DNA of 64,000 bases from JASLEW01 sp035544875 (GTDB lineage Bacteria > Acidobacteriota > Thermoanaerobaculia > Multivoradales > UBA5704): assembly GCA_035544875.1 (NCBI GenBank), contig DASZZP010000083.1:372001-436000 (forward strand), written 5' to 3'. How positions within the stretch are numbered: position 1 is the first letter of the stretch; every line of letters begins with the position of its first letter. Under the pieces are notes generated by a model. That model did no database searches. It was not told where the DNA came from and saw only the letters and a list, made by a program, of their open reading frames with translations. Of this stretch, positions 18,489 to 27,486 are shown piece after piece. A program made the position numbers and the translations under genes.

Positions 18489-21020
18489 TCAGGTCGCGAA
18501 GGCCATCGCCAGCAGCGTCGCCTGCTCCAGGGCGTGGGCCTTGGCCGAGCCGGTGGCGGGGCTGCCGGCGGCGTGCCGGCGGACCGAGCGCACCGGGTGG
18601 CCGGCCAGGCGCTCGAGCCGCGGATGGACATAGAACAGGGCACCCATGTTGGCCGGCTCCTCCTGCACCCAGACGAGATCGTGGCAGGCGGGATGGCGGG
18701 CCAGCTCGGCGGCGATTTCACTCTTCGGGAACGGGTAGAGCTGGTCGATGGCGATGATTGCCGTCGTCGTCGCGGTCGCTGTCGTGGCAGCGGTCGCCGT
18801 GGTCGCCGCGCCAGCCGGGCCGCGCCGCCGCGCCCGCTCCCGGCGCAGCTCGTGGGCGATCTTGCCGCTGCAGAACAGCAGCCGCTGCGCGTTTTCCACC
18901 GCGGGGTCCGGGATGACGTTCAGGAAACGCTCGCGGCTGAGCTCTGCGAGCGGCGACGACGAATCGCGGTGGCGCAGCATGCTCTTGGGCGTCATCACCA
19001 CCAGTGGCTTGCGCCAGGGGCGCAGCGCCTGCCGCCGCAGGAGGTGGAAGTACTGCGCCGCGGTCGACGGCTGGCAGACCTGGATGTTGTCCTCGGCGGC
19101 GAGCTGCAGGAAGCGCTCGAGGCGCGCGCTGGAATGCTCCGGGCCCTGGCCTTCGTAGCCGTGCGGGAGGAGCAGGACCAGCCCCGAGAGCAGGTTCCAC
19201 TTGCCCTCGCTGGCGGCGATGAACTGGTCGATGATGATCTGCGCGCCGTTGGCGAAATCGCCGAACTGCGCCTCCCAGAGGACCAGGGCGTCAGGGTAAT
19301 CGCGGCTGTAGCCGTACTCGAAACCGAGCACCGCCGCCTCCGAGAGCATCGAATCGTAGATCTCGAAGCGCGCCTGGCCGGCGGCCACGTGCGCGAGCGG
19401 CGTGTGCTCGCCGCCGGTCTCGACGTCGATCAGCACGGCGTGGCGCTGGGCGAAGGTGCCGCGCCGGGTGTCCTGCCCGCTCATCCGCACCGGCACCCCC
19501 TGGCGGACCAGCGAGGCGAAGGCCAGCGCCTCGGCCATGCCATAGTCGAGCGGCCGCTTGCCGTGCCCCATCTCGGCGCGCTCCGCGAGCAGGGCCTTGA
19601 TCTTCTTGTGCACCGCGAAGCTCTGCGGCCAGCTGGTCAGCGGCGCGGTCAGCTCGCCGAGCGTCTCGGCAGGCAGGCCGGTCGCGACCTCGTACTCGGG
19701 TTTGAACGGACCCCCCTTATAGGGGTCCCAGTACGCCGGCAGGGTGCGCAGCGACGCGCGCTTCTCGAGCCCCTTGGCCTCGCCCTGGGCGGCGTCGAGC
19801 TCGGCGCGCACCACCGCCTCGCGCCGCTCGGCCTCGTCGTCGGCCAGGCCGATCCGCTGGGCGTAGATCTTCCACAGCGGCGGATGCGCCTCGATCTTCT
19901 TGTAGAGCAGCGGCTGGGTGATGGTCGGATCGTCGACTTCGCTGTGGCCGTAGCGGCGGAAGCCGATCAGATCGACGACCACGTCGGAATGAAAGGCGTA
20001 GCGGTAATCGACCGCCATCGCCGCCACCCGCGCCACCGCCTCCGGGTCCTCGGCGTTGACGTGAAAGATGGGGATCGGCAGGCGCTTGGCGATGTCGGAG
20101 GCGAAGCGCGAGGATTGCAGGCTCGCCGGCTCGGTGGTGAAGCCGATCATGTTGTTGACGATGACGTGCACGGTGCCGCCGACCCGGTAGCCGGGGAGCT
20201 CGGCCAGGTTGAGCGTCTCGGCCAGCACCCCCTGGCCGGCGAAGGCGGCGTCGCCGTGCAGCACGATCGGCATCACCAGGGTGCGGTCGCGGTCGCCGAG
20301 CCGCACCTGCTTGGCGCGCACGCGGCCGACCGCCACCGGGTCGACGGCTTCGAGATGGCTCGGGTTCGACACCAGGTGGAGGTCGATCTCGCGGCCGTTT
20401 CGCGCCCTGAAGGTGCCGGTCGCGCCCATGTGATACTTGACGTCGCCGCCCCCCAGCACGCTGCGCGGATCGACGTCCTCGAAGCCGGCGAAGATCTGCG
20501 CCGCCGGGCGCCCGACGACGTTGACCATCACCGCGAGCCGGCCGCGGTGGCTCATCGCCAGCACCACCTGTCTGGCCTCGTGCGCCGCGGCGCTCTCGAG
20601 CATCTCGGTGAGCAGCGGGATGAGCGCAACGACGCCCTCGATCGAGAACCGCTTGCTCCCCAGGTAACGCGTCTGGACCAGGGTCTCGAAGGTCTCGGCG
20701 CGCAGGATCTCATCGAAGATACGCTGCCGGTCCGGCTCTCCTGGCGCCGGCGCCTCCATGCGCTCGCCGAGCCAGCGCCGCCGCTCGGCGGCCGGGATGT
20801 GCATGAACTCGACGCCGATCGTTCCGCAGTAGACCCGGCGGGCGAAGGCCGCGGTCTCCGCGTCGGCCAGCTCGGCGAGCGCCGGCTGCGGCTCGGCGGC
20901 GAGCCGGCGCAGCGGATCGAGGTCGGCCTGCAGGAAGCCCAACCGGCGAAAGGCGTTCAGCGTCTTCTGATCGAGCTTGCCGCGGGGCTCCGCGACGGCG
21001 GTGGCGATCTCGGTGGTCAT
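18489..21020 (-). CDS. sucA: 2-oxoglutarate dehydrogenase E1 component
   Basis: Thiamine-diphosphate-dependent E1 of the TCA-cycle 2-oxoglutarate dehydrogenase complex, 843 residues (E. coli SucA is 933). Signatures include FSIEGVVALIPLL, AMSHRGRLAVMVNV, the ThDP-binding GDAAFAGQG..AETLNLAEL block, VNNMIGFTT, GFRRYGHSEVDDP, and in the transketolase-like half SGQDTRRGTFAQRHAV and LPHGYEGQGPEHSSAR. The start ATG at 21020 fits the N-terminal alignment. Near residue 760 a Thr/Ala-rich insertion (GAATTATAATTATATTTA) interrupts an otherwise conserved region before YPFP; it is encoded by a low-complexity tract. No E2 (sucB) or E3 gene is adjacent, so the complex genes are scattered. Confidence 0.95.
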   Translation of the reverse strand: MTTEIATAVAEPRGKLDQKTLNAFRRLGFLQADLDPLRRLAAEPQPALAELADAETAAFARRVYCGTIGVEFMHIPAAERRRWLGERMEAPAPGEPDRQRIFDEILRAETFETLVQTRYLGSKRFSIEGVVALIPLLTEMLESAAAHEARQVVLAMSHRGRLAVMVNVVGRPAAQIFAGFEDVDPRSVLGGGDVKYHMGATGTFRARNGREIDLHLVSNPSHLEAVDPVAVGRVRAKQVRLGDRDRTLVMPIVLHGDAAFAGQGVLAETLNLAELPGYRVGGTVHVIVNNMIGFTTEPASLQSSRFASDIAKRLPIPIFHVNAEDPEAVARVAAMAVDYRYAFHSDVVVDLIGFRRYGHSEVDDPTITQPLLYKKIEAHPPLWKIYAQRIGLADDEAERREAVVRAELDAAQGEAKGLEKRASLRTLPAYWDPYKGGPFKPEYEVATGLPAETLGELTAPLTSWPQSFAVHKKIKALLAERAEMGHGKRPLDYGMAEALAFASLVRQGVPVRMSGQDTRRGTFAQRHAVLIDVETGGEHTPLAHVAAGQARFEIYDSMLSEAAVLGFEYGYSRDYPDALVLWEAQFGDFANGAQIIIDQFIAASEGKWNLLSGLVLLLPHGYEGQGPEHSSARLERFLQLAAEDNIQVCQPSTAAQYFHLLRRQALRPWRKPLVVMTPKSMLRHRDSSSPLAELSRERFLNVIPDPAVENAQRLLFCSGKIAHELRRERARRRGPAGAATTATAATTATATTTAIIAIDQLYPFPKSEIAAELARHPACHDLVWVQEEPANMGALFYVHPRLERLAGHPVRSVRRHAAGSPATGSAKAHALEQATLLAMAFAT

Positions 21021-21185
21021 GGCGCGATCAGGATACCGCTTTCCGCTCCCCGGCCGCGACAGCGAGCGGCGCCAGACGCGGCAGATCTCTTGGACCGTCG
21101 CTGCGTATAGCAGGGTGGCCGCCGGCCGCCGCTCAAAGGGATGGGAGCCGATCCTCGCGGGCGCCGGGGAACTGGCCGATAATGC

Positions 21186-21221
21186 GCTGACCTCGCTGAC
21201 CTCGACGACTTCGATGACCTC
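21186..21221. repeat. 9-bp-period tandem tract (four units)
   Basis: Units GCTGACCTC, GCTGACCTC, GACGACTTC and GATGACCTC follow one another without spacers. Confidence 0.7.
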
Positions 21222-21260
21222 CATCGGGGCCGATACCGGGGTCGAGGCGATCGCACTAAG

Positions 21261-21430
21261 GCGAAACTCCCCGAAGCAAGAGGGAGGGGGCGTCCCCTTC
21301 CCCCCCGGAGGGGTGGGAAGGGGATTGAGGGGTTGCGGGGGGCGATCCGATCGATGCTTCGAGCAGGCCTCCACCGCCGCATCGCAGCGGCGTCTTATCC
21401 TTCGGGATCGTAACCGCCGGTGGGGACTAG
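21261..21430 (-). repeat. Dispersed ~170-bp intergenic repeat, copy B
   Basis: Reverse-oriented full-length copy. It contains the C/G hairpin (near 21294-21323), the GGTTGCGGGGGGCGAT block, ATCGATGCTTCGAGCAGGCC, and ends at CCGGTGGGGACTAG. It closely matches copies A and C on the opposite strand. Confidence 0.85.
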
Positions 21431-21490
21431 ATCGATTCAGACAGGGGAGCTGGCCGCCCCGCTCGGCCGCGCCCCGGAGGAAGCTTCGCC

Positions 21491-24202
21491 ATGACCGTGA
21501 CCTCCGCCAAGTCCGCGCCCGCGCTGGCGCTCCTCGCCGCCACACTCTTGCTGGCGGCGGTGCCCGCGATCCTCGGGGGGCGCTCCGTGCTGGCTCTGCC
21601 GACGCCGGTCAACCTGGGACCGTCGCCGTTCGAGCCGGCCTCGACGGGAGGCGCCGCGACGCTCGACCGGGCGCTCGCCAAGCTCTCGACCCACAAGCGG
21701 CTGCTGGTGATCGGCGCCCATCCCGACGACGAGGACACGTCGCTGCTGGCCCTGGTGGCGCGCGGCATGGGGGGTGAGGCCGCCTACCTTTCGCTCTCCC
21801 GCGGCGAGGGCGGGCAGGACCTGATCGGGCCCGAGCTCGGGGTCGGGCTGGGGTTGATCCGCAGCCGCGAGTTGCTGGCCGCCCGCGCCATCGACGGCGG
21901 GCGCCAGTTCTTCAGCCGCGCCTACGACTTCGGCTTCACCATGTCGCTCGAGGAGACGCTCGGGCAGTGGCCGAAGGAGGTGCTGGTCGAGGATACGATC
22001 CGCGTCATGCGGCGCTTCAAGCCGCAGGTCGTGGTCTCGATCTTTCCGGGCGTGCCGGTCAAGACCCACGGCCAGCACCAGGCCTCCGGCATCGCGGCGT
22101 TCGCGGCCTTCCCGCTGGCCGGCGACGCCAGCGCCCTGCCGCAGCTGCGCGCCGAGGGGCTGGCGCCCTGGGCGCCGCAGGCGCTCTTCCGCAAGACCTG
22201 GTTCGACCCCCAGGCGACGACGCTCAAGCTGCCGCTCGGCGGCATCGATCCGTGGAGCGGCAAGTCGGCCTTCCAGCTCGCCATGGCCAGCCGCGGCATG
22301 CACCGCTCGCAGGGCATGGGCTTGACGCAGGAGCTGGGGGCCAAGGACTCCGCGCTCGGCTGGGTCTCGGGCGGCGCCGGGGCGGCGGCGAAGGACCTCT
22401 TCGACGGCATCGACACCCATCTGCGGGCGATCGCCCGGCCGCTCGCCGACCCGGTGCTGCGGTCGCGAGTAGCGGCGGAGCTCGAGGCCGTCGAGGGGCT
22501 CGCCGTGCGCGCCCGGGCGACGCTCAACCCGGAGCGGCCGGAGGCGCTGGTGCCCGACCTGGTGGAGGCCGTACGGCACCTGCGCGCCGCGGCGGCGCTG
22601 CTCGCGCCAGCGGGCGGGCGCCCCGACCAGAAGCCGGTGGCCGAGCTGATCGCCGAGAAGCTGGAGGTGGCCGAGATCGCCCTGGCCAGCGCCGCCGGCG
22701 TCGCGCTCGACGCCACGACGCCGCGCGAGGCGCTGGTCGCCGGCGAGTCGTTCCCGGTCGCCGCGACCCTCTGGAACAGCGGCAGCCGGACGCTCGCCGC
22801 GGTCGCGGTCACCCTGGCCCCCGCGCCGGAGTGGCACGGCGAGCCGGTCGCCGGGGAGGCCAAGGAGCTGGCGCAGGGAGGGCTGCAGAAATGGGAGCTC
22901 AAGGCGGTGGTGCCGGCGGCGGCGCCGCCGACCATGCCCTATTTCCTGCGCCTGCCGCTCTCCGGCGGCCTCTACGACTGGAGTGCGGCGGCCGCCGGAG
23001 AGCGCGGCGAGCCGTTCGGGCCGCCGCCGCTGATCGCGCGCTTCAACTTCAGCCTCGACGGCGTCCCGGTCACCCTCGAGCGCGAGGTGGTGCATCTTCA
23101 CCGCAACGAGGTGCTGGGGGAGGTCCGCCGGCCGCTGCGGGTGGTGCCGCTGGTCGAGGTGGCGGTCGCCGAGAGCGTGCAGATCTGGCCGCTCAGCCGG
23201 CATGAGCCGCGCGGCGTGCGAGTGGTGGTGACCTCGCACGCCAAGGCCGCTCTGCGCGGCCGCCTGGAAGTCGCCTCGGCGCCGGCCGCCGGCGGCGCGG
23301 CATGGCCCGCGGTGCCGCCCCGGTCGTTCGAGATCCCGGCTCCCGACCCCGCCGCCGACGAGGCGGAGGGCGAGCAGCTGGCGCTGCCCCTGACCCTGCA
23401 GCCGCCGGCTGCGCTGGCCCCGGGCCGCTACCCGCTGCGCCTGGCCGCGGTGCTCGAGGACGGCGCCCGTTTCGACCTCGCGGTGCCGGTCATCGACTAT
23501 GCCCACATCCACCCGACCCCCAACCCGCGCCACGCGGCCGTCGAGGTCACCGCCACCGACCTCAAGCTGCCGCCGCTCGAGCGGGTCGGCTATGTGCGCG
23601 GCGTTTCCGACGAGGTGCCGGAGTTCTTGCGCCAGGCGGGAGTGCCGCTCGAGCTGCTCGGCCCGGGCGAGCTGGCGGGCGCCGATCTCACCCGCTACGA
23701 CGCCATCGTGATCGGCAGCCGCGCCTACGAGAGCGAGCCGGCGCTGGCGCGCTTCAACCATCGCCTGCTCGACTACGTGCGGGGCGGCGGGCTGATGATC
23801 GTCCAGTACCAGCAGTATGCCTTCATCGAGAGCGGCTTCGCGCCGTTCAAGCTCGAGATCGCCCGCCCGCACGACCGGGTGACCGATGAGACCGCCGCGG
23901 TCACCCTGCTCGACCTCGCCGACCCGGTGTTCAGCACGCCGAACAGGATCGCCGAAGCCGACTGGCAGGGTTGGGTGCAGGAGCGCGGCCTCTACTTCGC
24001 CCACAGCTGGGACCCGGCCTACAAGCCGCTCCTCGCCATGGCCGATCCCGGCGGGCCGCAGCAGCGCGGCGCGCTCCTGGCGGCGGCCTACGGCAAGGGC
24101 AAGTACGTCTACACCGGCCTCGCCCTCTTCCGCCAGCTCCCCGCCGGCGTGCCCGGCGCCTACCGCCTGTTCGCCAACCTGCTCGCGCTCGGGAGGAAGT
24201 AG
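21491..24202 (+). CDS. Exported PIG-L/LmbE-family deacetylase with C-terminal glutamine-amidotransferase-like domain
   Basis: A 903-residue exported protein. Residues 1-36 form a signal peptide. Residues ~68-290 are a PIG-L (LmbE) metal-dependent N-acyl deacetylase domain with zinc ligands in AHPDDE (77-81) and the second motif HGQHQASG. The middle (~400-700) has an NPCBM/NEW3-like beta domain (VAGESFPVAATLWNSGSRTL). The C-terminus (~720-903: YDAIVIGSRAYES...LLDYVRGGGLMIVQYQQY) resembles the class I glutamine-amidotransferase-like fold seen in other large PIG-L proteins. The family removes acetyl groups from N-acetylglucosamine-containing glycans; the natural substrate here is unknown. The ATG has GGAGGAAG upstream. 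The gene stands alone between repeat B and a toxin-antitoxin pair. Confidence 0.85.
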   Translation: MTVTSAKSAPALALLAATLLLAAVPAILGGRSVLALPTPVNLGPSPFEPASTGGAATLDRALAKLSTHKRLLVIGAHPDDEDTSLLALVARGMGGEAAYLSLSRGEGGQDLIGPELGVGLGLIRSRELLAARAIDGGRQFFSRAYDFGFTMSLEETLGQWPKEVLVEDTIRVMRRFKPQVVVSIFPGVPVKTHGQHQASGIAAFAAFPLAGDASALPQLRAEGLAPWAPQALFRKTWFDPQATTLKLPLGGIDPWSGKSAFQLAMASRGMHRSQGMGLTQELGAKDSALGWVSGGAGAAAKDLFDGIDTHLRAIARPLADPVLRSRVAAELEAVEGLAVRARATLNPERPEALVPDLVEAVRHLRAAAALLAPAGGRPDQKPVAELIAEKLEVAEIALASAAGVALDATTPREALVAGESFPVAATLWNSGSRTLAAVAVTLAPAPEWHGEPVAGEAKELAQGGLQKWELKAVVPAAAPPTMPYFLRLPLSGGLYDWSAAAAGERGEPFGPPPLIARFNFSLDGVPVTLEREVVHLHRNEVLGEVRRPLRVVPLVEVAVAESVQIWPLSRHEPRGVRVVVTSHAKAALRGRLEVASAPAAGGAAWPAVPPRSFEIPAPDPAADEAEGEQLALPLTLQPPAALAPGRYPLRLAAVLEDGARFDLAVPVIDYAHIHPTPNPRHAAVEVTATDLKLPPLERVGYVRGVSDEVPEFLRQAGVPLELLGPGELAGADLTRYDAIVIGSRAYESEPALARFNHRLLDYVRGGGLMIVQYQQYAFIESGFAPFKLEIARPHDRVTDETAAVTLLDLADPVFSTPNRIAEADWQGWVQERGLYFAHSWDPAYKPLLAMADPGGPQQRGALLAAAYGKGKYVYTGLALFRQLPAGVPGAYRLFANLLALGRK

Positions 24203-24219
24203 ATCGAGCGGAAGGACGG

Positions 24220-24249
24220 TTGACGAGCCGCCAGCCGGAGTACTACAAT
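24220..24249 (+). promoter_or_regulatory. Promoter of the AbrB/PIN toxin-antitoxin pair
   Basis: TTGACG (24220-24225) and TACAAT (24244-24249) with an 18-base spacer, 35 bases before the antitoxin ATG. Both hexamers match consensus at five of six positions. Confidence 0.6.
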
Positions 24250-24284
24250 CGGCACGAGGTATGACTTATAAAGATTGGTAGACT

Positions 24285-24560
24285 ATGGCCAATACAGTAG
24301 GAGAGAAAGGGCAAGTCGTCATCGAGAAGCCGATCCGTGACGCCCTTGGAATCCAGCCCGGCTTCATGGCCGTGCAGGACCTGAAGGAAGATCACGTGGA
24401 GATCCGCTTCTATCCTCCCGATCACAACCGTTCGCTGCGCGGCGTGCTGGCAGGCAAGATCAAGCGGTCGGTGCCGACACGGAGCTGGCAAAGGGCGCGG
24501 GAGGAAGCCTGGAACCACGCGGTCCGCGAGAGCAACGATTCCAAGAAAACCGGACGATGA
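24285..24560 (+). CDS. AbrB/MazE-fold antitoxin
   Basis: A 91-residue protein with an N-terminal swapped-hairpin AbrB domain (VGEKGQVVIEKPIRDALGIQ) of the kind that precedes VapC toxins. The C-terminal Arg/Lys-rich tail (WQRAREEAWNHAVRESND) would wrap the toxin. It overlaps the PIN gene start by four bases (ATGA). AbrB-type antitoxins repress their own promoter. A TTGACG/TACAAT promoter lies upstream, and AT-richness around 24260-24280 may form the operator. Confidence 0.82.
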   Translation: MANTVGEKGQVVIEKPIRDALGIQPGFMAVQDLKEDHVEIRFYPPDHNRSLRGVLAGKIKRSVPTRSWQRAREEAWNHAVRESNDSKKTGR

Positions 24561-24979
24561 AGCAAAGCTCTCCCGCCTTCCTGGATACGAGCTTCGTCGT
24601 GCGGTACTTGACGAACGATCCGGCGGAGATGGCAGCGCAGGCCGGTGCCGTCATCGACAGCGACGAGCAGCTGGTGCTGAGCGAGCTGGTTCTGCTGGAG
24701 ACCGCCTACGTGCTGACCTCTGTCTACCGGGTTCCCCGTTCTGACGTCGTCGATGCCCTGCTGGATCTGATACAGCGCTCGAACCTTCGTCTGCTGAACC
24801 TGAGCAAACCCCGCGCTCTGAGCGCTTTGAGCCTCTGTCGCGACTCGAATCGCTGCTCCTTCGCCGATGCGCTGCTCTGGGCCGAAGCCCTTGAAAGTGG
24901 CGCGGAACGCCTCTACTCCTTCGACCGGAAGTTTCCTGCCCGAGGGCTCGACATCGTCGGTCAGCGCTCGAACCAATAG
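24557..24979 (+). CDS. PIN-domain ribonuclease toxin (VapC-like)
   Basis: A 140-residue PIN domain. The catalytic acidic residues are in place: Asp10 in FLDTSFVVRYL, Glu48 in VLLETAYVL, Asp104 in SFADALLWAEA and Asp123 in YSFDRKF. It is cotranscribed with the AbrB-like antitoxin through a 4-base overlap. Expected role: Mg2+-dependent cleavage of tRNA or mRNA when released from the antitoxin. The domain is complete and probably functional. Confidence 0.87.
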   Translation: MKQSSPAFLDTSFVVRYLTNDPAEMAAQAGAVIDSDEQLVLSELVLLETAYVLTSVYRVPRSDVVDALLDLIQRSNLRLLNLSKPRALSALSLCRDSNRCSFADALLWAEALESGAERLYSFDRKFPARGLDIVGQRSNQ

Positions 24980-25046
24980 GAGCGCGCGAAGCGCACTCAT
25001 CAGCTAGACTGCCGCCGGCTGGCAGCCTGAAGCGACGACCTGGCGC

Positions 25047-26150
25047 ATGATCAGATTCCGTGAACAGACGGCGGCTCCGGCGTTCCCCCGGGGCGCTGTG
25101 GCGCTGATCGCAATGGGCGCCGTCCGCGCGCTCGGCGCGACGATTGCCTTGCTGGCGCTCGCGGCGTGCGGCGGCGGGGGGGGCGGGCGGACACCGCTCA
25201 CGGTCTACTCGCCGCATGGCAAGGATTTGCTGACGCTGATGCAGCGCAGCTTCGAGGCCAAGAACCCGCGGGTCGAGGTGCGCTGGCTGGACATGGGGTC
25301 GCAGGACGTCTACGACCGCATCCGCTCGGAAGCCGCCAACCCGCAGGCCGACGTCTGGTACGGCGGGCCGCGCGAGATCTTCGCGCGCGGCGCGGCCGAC
25401 GGGCTGCTCGCTCCCTACCGGCCGGCCTGGGCCGAGGCGGTGCCGCCCGCCAGCCGCGACGCGCGCAATCTCTTCTTCGGCGCCTACCGGACCGCGCCGG
25501 TGCTGGTCTTCAACTCGGCCGCGGTGGCCGCGGCGGCGGCGCCGGGCGATTGGGACGACCTGCTCGATCCGCGCTGGAAGGGCAAGATCCTGATTCGCGA
25601 TCCGCTCGCTTCAGGCACCATGCGCACTCTGTTCGGGATGATCCTGGCGCGCTCGGTGGCGGAGACCGGCAGCACCGAGCGCGGTTTCGCATGGCTGCGC
25701 CGGCTCGACGCCCAGACCAAGGAGTACCTGCAGAACCCGGCGCTGCTGATGGAGAAGCTCGATCGGCGCGAGGGGCTGGTGACGGTGTGGGAGCTGACCG
25801 ACATGCTCTGGCAGAAGCAGCGCGGCGCGCCTCTCGACTACCGCTTCCCGCGCAGCGGCACGCCGGTGATTGACGACTCGATCGGTCTGGTCAAGGGGTG
25901 CAAGCACCCGGAGGAGGCGCGGCGGTTCATCGACTTCGCCGGCAGCGTCGAGGGACAGGAGCTGGCGGCGCGCGAGGCGTATCGCCTGCCGGCGCGGACC
26001 GACCTGCCGCCCGAGCGCCTGCCGGAGTGGGCGCGGCAGGTGCTCCGCGCGCTCGTGCCGGCCAAGGTCGACTGGGGCCTGATCGAACGACACGGCCAGG
26101 AGTGGATGAGCAGCTGGGACAGATCGGTGCGCGGCCGCGGCGCGGCATGA
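25047..26150 (+). CDS. ABC importer solute-binding lipoprotein (Fe3+-type)
   Basis: A 367-residue family-1 extracellular solute-binding protein of the FbpA/AfuA type, preceding the ATPase and permease genes of the same importer. The N-terminus has a signal sequence ending in lipobox LALAAC, followed by a Gly-rich linker. The mature domain starts LTVYSPHGKDLLTLM and shows the class features FEAKNPRVEVRWLDMGS, ADVWYGGPREIF and LVFNSA. Iron, phosphonate and thiamine binders share this fold, and the ligand cannot be fixed from sequence. ATG 25113 (MGAVRALG...) would give a more typical lipoprotein signal and is an alternative start. Confidence 0.87.
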   Translation: MIRFREQTAAPAFPRGAVALIAMGAVRALGATIALLALAACGGGGGGRTPLTVYSPHGKDLLTLMQRSFEAKNPRVEVRWLDMGSQDVYDRIRSEAANPQADVWYGGPREIFARGAADGLLAPYRPAWAEAVPPASRDARNLFFGAYRTAPVLVFNSAAVAAAAAPGDWDDLLDPRWKGKILIRDPLASGTMRTLFGMILARSVAETGSTERGFAWLRRLDAQTKEYLQNPALLMEKLDRREGLVTVWELTDMLWQKQRGAPLDYRFPRSGTPVIDDSIGLVKGCKHPEEARRFIDFAGSVEGQELAAREAYRLPARTDLPPERLPEWARQVLRALVPAKVDWGLIERHGQEWMSSWDRSVRGRGAA

Positions 26151-26208
26151 GCGGAGTCTGGCCGCCGCTCGCGCGCACTCCCCGCCGGCCGTCCCGAACC
26201 GCGCCGCA

Positions 26209-27486
26209 ATGACCCCCTTTCTGGTCCTCGAGCGACTCGAGAAGAGCTTCGGCGCGACCCGCGTGCTGCACGGTCTGTCGCTCGACCTTGGCGAGGGCGA
26301 GGTGCTGGCCCTCCTCGGTCCCAGCGGCAGCGGCAAGACGACGGCCCTGCGCCTGATCGCCGGCTTCGAGACACCCGATCCGGGAGGCGGCCGCATTCTG
26401 GTCGGCGGCGAGGACGTCACCGGGCTGCCGCCGGCGAAGCGCCGCTTCGGCATGGTGTTCCAGCACTACGCGCTGTTTCCACATCTCTCGGTGGGCGGCA
26501 ATATTTCATTCGGCCTGGAAGGCCGTAGGTCGTTCGGCCTGGAAGGCCGGGGAGCCGGCGGCGCCGGCGCCGGGCGACGGCTCGACGGTCCCGAGATCGC
26601 GGCCCGGGTTGCCGCGGCGCTCGCGCTGGTCGACCTGGCCGGGTTCGAGCGCCGGCGGGTCGGCGAGATCTCCGGCGGCCAGCAGCAGCGTGTTGCCCTG
26701 GCGCGGGCGCTGGCTCCGGAGCCGCGCGTCCTGCTGCTCGACGAGCCGCTGTCGAACCTCGATCCGGCACTGCGCGAGCGCACCCGCCGCGAGCTGCGAC
26801 GGGCCATCGAGCGGGTCGGCATCACGACCCTGCTGGTCACCCACGAGCAGGAAGAGGCGTTCCAGCTCGGCGACCGGGTGGCGGTGCTGGAGGGCGGGGT
26901 CCTGCACCAGGTAGGCAACCCGCAGGAGCTCTACGAGCGCCCGGCGACGCGCTTCGTCGCGACCTTCGTCGGGCGCGCCAGCGGTCTCCCCGGCACCTTC
27001 GAGACTGACACGCCCAACCCCGGGTCGGGACCCGGCGAGGGGCGTGTGCGCCTGGCCTCGGCCGGCGGCTCCGCGGTCTGGGCCGGGATCCCGGCCGAGC
27101 CGATGGCGGCAGGCGAGTCAGCCGAGCTCGTCATCCGGCCCGAAGCGCTGGCCTTCGTGCCGCCGGGCACGGCCGGCGCGCTGGCCGGCCGCGTGCTCGA
27201 GCGGCGCTATGCCGGGCCGGTCACCTACTACCAGGTCGAGGTCGACCTCGCGGGAGCGCGGGCAGAGGCGACTGGCACGGCGGGAGTCGTCGAGGTGCTG
27301 GCCGGACCGCGGGCCGCCTCCCCGGGCGAACAGGTGGCCGTCGCCCCGGCGAACGGTCCCGCCGCGCGCATCTTCCGCCGCGGTGCGGCGGCCGCGCCCC
27401 CATCGGCCCCGTCGAGCCTGTCGCCCCCGTCGCGCCCGTCGCGCCCCTCTCAGTCATCGCCGCCTGCCGAGGAGCCCGGTAGTTGA
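26209..27486 (+). CDS. ABC importer ATP-binding protein (FbpC/PotA type)
   Basis: A 425-residue ATPase with Walker A GPSGSGKTT (~39-47), Q-loop VFQHYALFPHL, signature ISGGQQQR, Walker B LLLDEPLSNLD and H-loop VTHEQEEAF. The C-terminus has a TOBE-like domain (ELVIRPEALAFVPPG). Two features are odd. An in-frame 24-bp duplication between Q-loop and signature gives SFGLEGRR-SFGLEGRG plus Gly-rich sequence. The end is a low-complexity Pro/Ser run (PSRPSRPSQSS) with 9-bp periodicity. It energises the permease that follows, whose TTG start overlaps this stop (TTGA). Confidence 0.93.
   Translation: MTPFLVLERLEKSFGATRVLHGLSLDLGEGEVLALLGPSGSGKTTALRLIAGFETPDPGGGRILVGGEDVTGLPPAKRRFGMVFQHYALFPHLSVGGNISFGLEGRRSFGLEGRGAGGAGAGRRLDGPEIAARVAAALALVDLAGFERRRVGEISGGQQQRVALARALAPEPRVLLLDEPLSNLDPALRERTRRELRRAIERVGITTLLVTHEQEEAFQLGDRVAVLEGGVLHQVGNPQELYERPATRFVATFVGRASGLPGTFETDTPNPGSGPGEGRVRLASAGGSAVWAGIPAEPMAAGESAELVIRPEALAFVPPGTAGALAGRVLERRYAGPVTYYQVEVDLAGARAEATGTAGVVEVLAGPRAASPGEQVAVAPANGPAARIFRRGAAAAPPSAPSSLSPPSRPSRPSQSSPPAEEPGS

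Larger units (their letters stand above)
21021..21490. other. Non-coding spacer with tandem tract and repeat copy B
   Basis: About 470 bases separate the divergent sucA and deacetylase genes. They hold a 9-bp-period tract (21186-21221) and the dispersed repeat copy B (21261-21430). A GGAGGAAG ribosome binding site precedes the deacetylase ATG. No gene seen. Confidence 0.7.

Noticed and set aside
24203..24284. A short gene between the PIG-L gene and the antitoxin
   Set aside because: No frame of useful length, and the bases are better explained by a TTGACG/TACAAT promoter.
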